This document shows positions 1-5,350 of a stretch of 9,320 nucleotides of DNA, piece after piece; position 1 is the stretch's first letter, and every line of letters starts with the position of its first letter. A model generated the notes under the pieces. The model saw only the letters and a program-made list of their open reading frames with translations. It had not been told where the DNA came from and did no database searches. Both the position numbers and the translations under genes were made by a program. The stretch covers positions 1 through 9,320 of the forward strand of contig CABPWH010000070.1 in NCBI GenBank assembly GCA_902461085.1. Direction: 5' to 3'. Source of the DNA: an uncultured Collinsella sp. GTDB taxonomy: Bacteria > Actinomycetota > Coriobacteriia > Coriobacteriales > Coriobacteriaceae.

Positions 1-1113
1 GGTGTGGGCGGCGCCGCAGCGGCAGGTCCATGCGCCGGCCGCAGGTGCAGCGGGAGCCGGTGTGGGAGTGGGTGCCGGAGCCGGCTGCGGGGCGGCCTGC
101 TGCTGTGCCTGGCCGGCGGCGAACAGCTGGCTGGCGTTCATGCCGCCCATGCCACCCGCCATGCCCATGCCCATAAAGCCTGCCATCGCGCCGTTGGGGT
201 TGGCGGCTGCCGCGCGCATTGCGTCGCTCTGGGCGCTGGCAATGTTGGCGGCTGCCATGGTGGGATCGCGCATGACCGCGGCTTTCTGCAGGTCCTTGAT
301 CATCTGCTCGTCTTCTTGCGAGGCGGCGATGGAGTTGACGCCAAAGCTCACGATCTCGACGCCGCGCAGGTCACGCCAGTCGGCAGAGAGGACCTCGTTG
401 AGCGCGCGGGCGAGCTCGGTGGTGTGGCCGGGGATGGCGCTGTAGCGGATGCCCATCTCCGAGATCTTGGCAAAGGCGGGCTGCAGGGCGGTGAGCAGCT
501 CGGACTTAAGCTGGCTGTCGATCTTGTCGCGCGTGTAGCTATCGGTCACGTTGCCGCATACGTTGGTGTAGAACAGCAGCGGGTTGGTGATACGGTACGA
601 ATATTCGCCGTTGCAGCGCACGGAGATGTCGACGTCCAGGCCAATGTTGTTATCGACCACGCGGAAGGGCACGGGCGAGGCGGTGCCGTACTTGTTGCCG
701 ATGATCTCCTTGGTGTTGATGAAGTAGACACGCTGGTCCTTGCCCGCGTCGCCGCCAAAGGTAAAGCGGCTGCCGATATTGGCGAAGGTCTCCTTGATGG
801 AATCGCCCAGGTTGCCGCTAAAGACGCTCGGCTCGCTGCCGGTATCGAAGACGAACTCACCGGGCTCCAGCGCGACTTCGATGATCTTGCCGTTTTGCAC
901 CACGAGCATGCCCTGGCCGTCGTTGACGGCGATGACCGAGCCGTTGGAGATGACGTTGTCCTCGCCGCGCGTGTTGGAGCTGCGGCCGCCGGTGCGCTTG
1001 CTGCCCTTGCAGGCCAAGACGTCAGCAGGCATCGATTCGCAGTAGATAAATTCCTTCCACTGGTCGGCCATGACGCCGCCGGCAGCTCCCAATCCAGCTT
1101 TCAAGAGTCCCAT
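1..1113 (-). CDS. SPFH-domain protein with C-terminal zinc ribbon (YdjI / 'virion core protein'-like), 3' end outside window
   Basis: The first 371 residues are in the window; the frame is open at the edge, so the C-terminus is missing. The protein starts MGLLKAGLGAAGG and continues through an SPFH/Band-7-type region (about residues 25-260) with the family signature VFDTGSEPSVF near residue 88 and KIDSQLKSELLTALQPAF near 197. A Gly/Met-rich stretch (about 307-327) and a Gln/Pro/Ala-rich hinge (about 330-360) follow, then the start of a zinc ribbon, WTCRCG (Cys364, Cys366), whose second Cys pair would lie outside. This order matches the COG4260-type SPFH proteins such as B. subtilis YdjI, a membrane-associated scaffold that links PspA to the membrane. 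There is no signal peptide. The ATG at 1113 is preceded by AAAGGAAG at good spacing. It is the third gene of the operon, 48 bp after the YdjG-like gene. The family assignment is firm; a role in envelope stress is inferred from homology. Confidence 0.88.
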   Translation of the reverse strand, partial: MGLLKAGLGAAGGVMADQWKEFIYCESMPADVLACKGSKRTGGRSSNTRGEDNVISNGSVIAVNDGQGMLVVQNGKIIEVALEPGEFVFDTGSEPSVFSGNLGDSIKETFANIGSRFTFGGDAGKDQRVYFINTKEIIGNKYGTASPVPFRVVDNNIGLDVDISVRCNGEYSYRITNPLLFYTNVCGNVTDSYTRDKIDSQLKSELLTALQPAFAKISEMGIRYSAIPGHTTELARALNEVLSADWRDLRGVEIVSFGVNSIAASQEDEQMIKDLQKAAVMRDPTMAAANIASAQSDAMRAAAANPNGAMAGFMGMGMAGGMGGMNASQLFAAGQAQQQAAPQPAPAPTPTPAPAAPAAGAWTCRCGAAHT

Positions 1114-1161
1114 GGTGATCTTCCTTTCTCGTCAAAGGCCGGGTGGTATTGGTTGGATTGC

Positions 1162-2484
1162 TTAGTCGTCCTTGTCGTCTTTCATGACAACGGTGGTCTC
1201 GGTGTGGCTGAAGGTGTCGTGCTTCTCGGTCAGGTCGAGCTCGCCACAATACTCATCGGCATGGGTTGCTTCGTTGGCCGTCTTGAGCTGGCCTACCAGT
1301 AGCACGTCTCCGATAATCACGATGATCAGCGGCGCGATGATGTTGATGAGGATGCCCTCGATATCAAAGGTGAGGTAATCCGGATCGAAGGCGTTCTCAC
1401 CCATAAAGAGAATCTGGGAGAGGATAAATCCGATCACAAAGAACAGCACCGAGGCGATGGCGAGCTTGGGCTTGGAGCAGGGGAGCTCGCCGACCAAGCG
1501 GCCGGTCTGGCCGTTCATGGCAAACAGGTAGCTCTTGCCGTTCCACGAGGTGGAGAGCATCCAGACGGGGAACAGGGCGTAGTCGCTGTCTTCCCAGGTG
1601 TAGTCGAGCTGCTTGCTTTCGACCGTGGCATCGTCGTATTCGTCGACGACGGTCTCGCGCAGGGCCGAGATCGTGCTTTCTTCCATACGGCGCTCGGCGC
1701 GCGCCTTGCAGGTCTCGCAGTCCTCGTCGTAACGGTTGGCGATGTAGCCGGGCATATACGCGACCGAAAACGGGCGCAGCGCGTCGTAGTCAAACGGCTC
1801 GATGGCGTCCATATGGCCGTCGGGCATCTTGGACGATCCGTCGACGGGCACGCGCTCAAACGAGATATTGCCCTTACGGTAGGCGTCGTAGTGGTCGGTG
1901 GTCGTGACGGTGCGATCGGATTCCTCAGTCACGGTCTCGTTGGTCGCATCAAAGCACACTTCGCCGTCAACGCGGGCGCCGTAGAGCCAAAACGGCACGT
2001 AGACACCTTGGACCTCGTCGATGTGGTTGCCGGTGACAAAGCTCTTGGGCAGCAAGATCTTGCCCTTGTAGTGTTCCTTGAGTGCGGCCGTGACATCGTC
2101 GCGCCCGAGCTTAAACGGAATCACCAGGTCGGGTGAGAAGTCGCCCGAGAGCTGGCCGGGCGCCACGGCGGAGTTGCCGCAGTACGGGCAGGTGGTGACG
2201 GCGACGGTGCCGTCGGACACGAGCTCGGCGCCGCACGACGAGCAGATGTAGCCGGCGTTTTGGGCGAGCTCCTGCACCGCGTCGTCGGCGACGGGCTTTG
2301 GCGTTGCGGCTGCGGCATAGGCTTTGGCGTCTGCCTTGTCCTGGCGCTCGCGATAGAGGGCCTCGACTTCTTCGACTTCAAAGCGCGAGTCACAGTAGTC
2401 GCAGACGAGCTTTTGCTCGGCGCTTGCAAAATGCAAGGGGCCACCGCAGGCAGGGCACTGATAGTTAACGCTCTCGAAGGCCAT
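1162..2484 (-). CDS. TFIIB-type zinc-ribbon membrane protein (YdjG-like)
   Basis: 440 residues. An N-terminal zinc ribbon uses Cys10/Cys13 and Cys28/Cys31. A charged Ala-rich linker follows, then a second ribbon with Cys81/Cys84 and Cys99/Cys102 (CSSCG ... CPYCGN). The block after it, including LVIPFKLGRDDVTAALKEHY, is typical of proteins annotated 'TFIIB-type zinc ribbon-containing' or 'primosomal protein N'-like', e.g. B. subtilis YdjG. Two hydrophobic segments (about 340-362 and 378-400) make it a C-terminally anchored membrane protein, followed by a polar acidic tail ending KDDKDD. An extra CETC motif lies in the middle domain. The ATG at 2484 has AAAGGA about 9 nt upstream and lies 24 bp after the DUF4428 gene, so co-transcription and probably a joint complex with the SPFH protein are likely. 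Nothing supports a true helicase or transcription-factor role; the ribbons more likely mediate protein contacts. Confidence 0.85.
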   Translation of the reverse strand: MAFESVNYQCPACGGPLHFASAEQKLVCDYCDSRFEVEEVEALYRERQDKADAKAYAAAATPKPVADDAVQELAQNAGYICSSCGAELVSDGTVAVTTCPYCGNSAVAPGQLSGDFSPDLVIPFKLGRDDVTAALKEHYKGKILLPKSFVTGNHIDEVQGVYVPFWLYGARVDGEVCFDATNETVTEESDRTVTTTDHYDAYRKGNISFERVPVDGSSKMPDGHMDAIEPFDYDALRPFSVAYMPGYIANRYDEDCETCKARAERRMEESTISALRETVVDEYDDATVESKQLDYTWEDSDYALFPVWMLSTSWNGKSYLFAMNGQTGRLVGELPCSKPKLAIASVLFFVIGFILSQILFMGENAFDPDYLTFDIEGILINIIAPLIIVIIGDVLLVGQLKTANEATHADEYCGELDLTEKHDTFSHTETTVVMKDDKDD

Positions 2485-2508
2485 GATCGGTCCTTTCGCT
2501 GCCGGGGG

Positions 2509-3246
2509 CTATGCGCCGATGGCGCCGCCGCAGTATTCGCAGCGCCCACTGGCATCGGGAATGGTGGTGGCTCCGCAGAAGGGGCAGGTCACCGCGGTCT
2601 TGGGGGCCTTGGCGGCCACGACGCTGTCGCGTGTCTTCTGACGCAGCTGCACCAGCGCATCGCGGACTTCGGTTGCCTGGCGCTTGGCCTCGCGATATTC
2701 GATGGAGCCGCGCTGATCGATGGTGGAGTCGTTCACGCGCAGGTTGATCTCGGTGAAGTACGGCGTGTTGACGTGGATGGTCAGATTAAAGTCGTAATCC
2801 AGGTCGTAGCGCGGCGGGTTGTAGCTCTCGCGCTCGCCGTCCTTGGTCTCGCGATAGATCTCGGTGCGATGCTCGTCGATATCCATATCGCAGCCGAGTA
2901 CCTGCGAGAACTCGATGATGTCGGGATTGGCGTCGCGCCAGCGGCTCTGCGAAGTGATGATCAGCAGGCCCGCGTCCTCATCGAGCATAATATTGGTGCG
3001 CCCGGCAGAAAGCGTGCGCGTGGGGTTGAACGAAGACAGGCGTTCGGCGTTGGCCTCGCGGTAGGCGAGTTGCTCACGGATGTCGTCCGCGGTGCTGGAG
3101 CGATAGCCGTGAAAGTAGGGGGAGAGCTTGCCGGCGCACTCTTTGCACAGGTAGCCTTCATTGATTTTTGTCTTACCTAGAAGTCCCAGCTCAGTACCGC
3201 AAATCGCGCACTCTTTCTTCTCGAACATCTTGTCAAAGAAGCCCAT
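2509..3246 (-). CDS. DUF4428 domain protein with N- and C-terminal zinc ribbons
   Basis: 245 residues. The N-terminus is a compact zinc-binding DUF4428-type module: Cys13/Cys16 (CAICG) and Cys34/Cys37 (CKEC), with the family-like run ELGLLGKTKINEGYLCKEC followed by KLSPYF. The middle (about 80-185) is predicted beta-rich, with LIITSQSRWRDANPDI and an alternating hydrophobic stretch around YDFNLTIHVNTPYFTEINLRV; its fold is not recognised. A charged helix (about 186-212) leads to a second ribbon, Cys221/Cys224 and Cys236/Cys239. No signal peptide or membrane segment is visible, so it is probably cytoplasmic. The ATG at 3246 has a strong GGGAGG site about 6 nt upstream. It is the first clear gene of the minus-strand operon with the YdjG- and YdjI-like proteins. 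The biochemical function is unknown; a regulatory or adaptor role at the membrane is inferred from its partners. Confidence 0.85.
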   Translation of the reverse strand: MGFFDKMFEKKECAICGTELGLLGKTKINEGYLCKECAGKLSPYFHGYRSSTADDIREQLAYREANAERLSSFNPTRTLSAGRTNIMLDEDAGLLIITSQSRWRDANPDIIEFSQVLGCDMDIDEHRTEIYRETKDGERESYNPPRYDLDYDFNLTIHVNTPYFTEINLRVNDSTIDQRGSIEYREAKRQATEVRDALVQLRQKTRDSVVAAKAPKTAVTCPFCGATTIPDASGRCEYCGGAIGA

Positions 3247-3254
3247 GGCTGCCT

Positions 3255-3292
3255 CCCATCAACTGGTAGCGTGTGTCACTTTTGATGATGGG
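3255..3292 (-). promoter_or_regulatory. possible hairpin covering the ribosome binding site of the DUF4428 gene
   Basis: In the minus-strand transcript CCCATCA (3292-3286) can pair with TGATGGG (3261-3255) across a 24-nt loop. The 3' arm overlaps the GGGAGG ribosome binding site (3257-3252), so the stem could reduce translation initiation of the first operon gene. Seven base pairs with a long loop is modest, and the function is inference only. Confidence 0.2.
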
Positions 3293-3404
3293 GGAGTGCG
3301 CGATCCTTCGCGATACCCAGACGGCTCAAGGAGTCTCCACAACTGGGACACATGGCCCATTTTTCATCCGATACATAGGGACACTCCTTGCTGCGGGTAG
3401 TCAT
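3276..3404 (-). CDS. possible small CxxC ORF, 42 codons (doubtful)
   Basis: An ATG-started frame of 42 residues ends 29 bp upstream of the DUF4428 gene on the same strand. It encodes Cys8, then WAMCPSCGDSL with Cys19/Cys22, so it looks like half a zinc ribbon. The same frame stays open upstream, without an ATG, to a stop at 3531-3533. Against it: no clear Shine-Dalgarno precedes the ATG, only three cysteines are present, and the frame overlaps the short repeats of this intergenic region. It may be a small operon leader gene, a decayed fragment, or chance. Confidence 0.22.
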   Translation of the reverse strand: MTTRSKECPYVSDEKWAMCPSCGDSLSRLGIAKDRALPHHQK

Positions 3405-3482
3405 TGGGCACTCATTGGGGACGTACTTAAATGAGTGGCAGTTGGAGACACTCCTTGCCGAGCTAGAGGCCGCGCGTGTCCC
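3327..3482. repeat. cluster of short direct and inverted repeats in divergent intergenic region
   Basis: GACACTCCTTGC occurs at 3380-3391 and 3447-3458. A near-inverse copy, CAAGGAGTCTCC, lies at 3327-3338 (a 2-nt deletion relative to the complement of 3444-3457). GGGACAC occurs at 3345-3351 and 3378-3384, with its complement GTGTCCC at 3476-3482. TCATTGGG is repeated in tandem at 3401-3408 and 3412-3419. CACTCATT (3409-3416) and AATGAGTG (3430-3437) form an 8-bp stem. The mixture resembles the decayed REP-like units that accompany RAYT transposases, but no transposase is in the window. Apart from the small ORF and a candidate promoter, I see nothing else between 3247 and 3623. Confidence 0.5.
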
Positions 3483-3564
3483 TTCTGGTCCATGAGGCTC
3501 AAAACCGCGGTGTGACGTGAACGGCTGGGGTCAAATTTGCAGCATTTCGAGCCTGGCTTCGATA

Positions 3565-3593
3565 TTGAGACTGGTTCTTTATTAAAATAGATT
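3565..3593 (+). promoter_or_regulatory. candidate promoter of the membrane LuxR regulator
   Basis: TTGAGA (3565-3570), a 17-bp spacer and TAGATT (3588-3593) form a weak sigma-70-like pair about 30 bp before the ATG. An AT-rich run with TAAAAT (3583-3588) overlaps it, so the exact -10 is uncertain. The surrounding DNA is markedly AT-richer than its neighbours, as expected of a promoter. Confidence 0.35.
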
Positions 3594-3623
3594 TCCAGAC
3601 AATTGAGCGGCTGGGGGTTAACC

Positions 3624-5168
3624 ATGAGGGGCATGGGAGACACAATCGCATATTTGCGTCGGGGCATTCGGGAGATTATATGCCTGGCGCTGTTCTTCTT
3701 CACGTTTTTGGCGTGCGAGTATCTTTTTGATGTACGCATGGCCGAGTTCGTGTCTCCGAACGAGGTCGTTATTTATGAGAGCCTTGTCATCGGCGCGAGC
3801 GTGATTGGCTTTTTTGTGCGTCCCATTCTGTACTATCGCCGTCCCCATGCTATCGACGCAACGAGTGACGTCACGGGCGTTTTGCTGGTGGCGGCATTGC
3901 TGCTGTTGATTATGGCGGTTCAGGTTGAGGTGGTAATTGCCGACGGTTTGGTGGCGTGCTGCGCGCTGGGCTACTGCGGATCGACTGCTCATGCAAATTT
4001 TGCGAGGCGCTTTGCGCGAACGCCCTGCTTGGCGCGCGCCGCCGCACTTTCTTACGCCATGGGCGTTCTGGTGCAGGTTCTCAACCACATGGTGATGCCT
4101 GTCGGCATTCCTCAGCGGGCTGTTCTGGTCGTCTGTGCGATCGCGCAGGTGGCGTTGCTCCACGGTGCCCGACGCGCCAAGCTGCGCGACGAGTCCGATC
4201 CCAGCTTTGAACCCAGTGCTGCCGGGCTTTCGGTAGATGCTCTGGAATATGGCGCCAAGTGGCATGACGATCCCGAGGCAAAGGCGGCATTCCGTCGCGC
4301 CGTAGTTCGCCTGACCGTGGCGACGGCGTATCTTTCCAGCGTATTCGCCGCTCTCAACGCGGGCTTCACGACCCTGCATGCTGTCGGAACCGTCGATTTG
4401 GGCGATTGGCCGCGCCTGCTGCTTGTCGTGAGCTCGTTGGTCGCTGGCGCACTATTTGACCTGCACGGCCGCTCGTATATGAATATCGGCATGACATGTG
4501 CCGCCATACTGTCCACGCTTTCGTTCTTTGTGCTCATCGTCGATGGCAATGGCGGCAACGAGCTCGCTGCCACGATCATCTTTTATCTGGGGTCGGGCTT
4601 CTTTGTGGTGTTCTTTACCACAAAATTCGCCGCCATCTCGCTCTATGCGCGCTGGTCATATTTTTGGCCGTGCATGGGCCGCGTCGTCAACAACGTGTGC
4701 TCGATGCTCGTGACGGCGCCGGCGGTGGCGATCATCTCGAGTCAAAACGTGCTGGCGGCAGTCGGCGCGGCGCTCGTGATGTTTGTGGGCATTGCGATTA
4801 CGCTGCTGGGGCAGTTGGGGCAACGGGCCGATGATGTCGTGATGCAGGATGGCCTGCCGCTTACCACCGACGATCTTGGTGGGGATCTTGCGCCCACATG
4901 CTTCGACCCCGAGCCCGTGGAGGCAGCGGAGCTCACGTCCGATGAACGCCTCGATGCCTTCGTCGCCACCTTCGGGCTTACAGAGCGCGAGCGCGATATT
5001 CTTGAGGTCTTGGTCGTTTCGGACCAGAGCGTTCAGGACATCGCCACGACGCTCTTCCTTTCGCGCTCCACGCTCTACCGCCACATTTCCTCGATCAACA
5101 AAAAGGCCGGTACCGCCTCGCGTGTGGCCCTTATCAACTTCTTCTGGTCCTGGACACCCAAGGACTAG
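3624..5168 (+). CDS. membrane-embedded LuxR-family transcriptional regulator (about 11-12 TM + C-terminal HTH)
   Basis: 514 residues from the ATG at 3624, which has GGGGG at 3613-3617 with 6-nt spacing. A TTG at 3603 would add seven residues but has no ribosome site. Residues 1-395 hold about 11-12 hydrophobic segments (roughly 17-35, 49-66, 84-104, 105-118, 137-158, 165-180, 230-250, 262-278, 288-305, 314-338, 345-365, 372-392), an MFS-like layout with a cytoplasmic loop near 185-225. An acidic linker (about 398-450) leads to a LuxR/GerE-type helix-turn-helix at about 452-505, with LTERERDILEVL, SVQDIATTLFLSRSTLYRHI and a final helix near ALINFF. Such membrane-LuxR proteins are common in Coriobacteriia, where they are often linked to nearby metabolic genes. 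It likely senses a ligand at or in the membrane and activates DNA without a phosphorelay; ligand and target are unknown. It is divergent from the zinc-ribbon operon and convergent with mgtA. Confidence 0.85.
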   Translation: MRGMGDTIAYLRRGIREIICLALFFFTFLACEYLFDVRMAEFVSPNEVVIYESLVIGASVIGFFVRPILYYRRPHAIDATSDVTGVLLVAALLLLIMAVQVEVVIADGLVACCALGYCGSTAHANFARRFARTPCLARAAALSYAMGVLVQVLNHMVMPVGIPQRAVLVVCAIAQVALLHGARRAKLRDESDPSFEPSAAGLSVDALEYGAKWHDDPEAKAAFRRAVVRLTVATAYLSSVFAALNAGFTTLHAVGTVDLGDWPRLLLVVSSLVAGALFDLHGRSYMNIGMTCAAILSTLSFFVLIVDGNGGNELAATIIFYLGSGFFVVFFTTKFAAISLYARWSYFWPCMGRVVNNVCSMLVTAPAVAIISSQNVLAAVGAALVMFVGIAITLLGQLGQRADDVVMQDGLPLTTDDLGGDLAPTCFDPEPVEAAELTSDERLDAFVATFGLTERERDILEVLVVSDQSVQDIATTLFLSRSTLYRHISSINKKAGTASRVALINFFWSWTPKD

Positions 5169-5182
5169 CTAATCTCCCAATA

Positions 5183-5249
5183 AGTTGCGGTGGAATAGTC
5201 CCTAAATTAAAGTCACGGGGCTTTAAACAGGAACTATTTCACCGCAACT
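5183..5249. repeat. 67-bp nested palindrome between convergent genes; possible bidirectional terminator
   Basis: The 20-bp arms 5183-5202 and 5230-5249 (right arm complement AGTTGCGGTGAAATAGTTCC) match at 18 of 20 positions. Inside them TTAAAG (5207-5212) pairs with CTTTAA (5221-5226) around the loop TCACGGGG. The element begins 14 bp after the stop codon of the LuxR gene and lies 101 bp past the mgtA stop, a position where it could end transcription from both sides. There is no U-tract directly after the outer stem, so classical intrinsic termination is uncertain. Its length and symmetry also suit a dispersed intergenic repeat. Confidence 0.6.
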
Positions 5250-5263
5250 GCTGGGGGGGATAG

Positions 5264-5335
5264 ACTGCGGCGGCGGCAGAGGCAACGGCAGCGGCGTTGG
5301 CAGCTGTGGTAGTGGCAACGGCAGCTGGCAGGGTG
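5264..5335. repeat. low-complexity GGC/GCA-rich stretch after mgtA
   Basis: Short imperfect triplet-like repetition, with GGCAACGGCAGC at 5281-5292 and again at 5314-5325. It lies in the 3' untranslated region of mgtA (minus strand), just past the stop at 5351. Minus-strand frames here read as Ala- or Leu/Pro-rich low-complexity peptides with no recognisable domain, so I do not call a gene. Confidence 0.45.
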
Positions 5336-5350
5336 TTTTCCGTCTACTTG

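Noticed and set aside
4..1302. 432-codon plus-strand open frame opposite the SPFH gene
   Set aside because: It is antisense to a well-supported family protein, has an anomalous His/Gly/Ala-rich composition and no recognisable domain. It arises from GC-rich codon use.
2260..3180. 306-codon plus-strand open frame
   Set aside because: It is antisense to the YdjG-like and DUF4428 genes and crosses their junction. Its low-complexity Ala/Val/Gly protein has no domain.
3603..3623. TTG start for the LuxR regulator, seven codons upstream
   Set aside because: There is no Shine-Dalgarno before the TTG, while the ATG at 3624 has GGGGG at suitable spacing.
5223..5350. Pro/Leu- or Ala-rich coding extension downstream of mgtA on the minus strand
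   Set aside because: mgtA ends with a proper stop at 5351 after a family-typical C-terminus. The region beyond is low-complexity DNA and any frame gives biased peptides.
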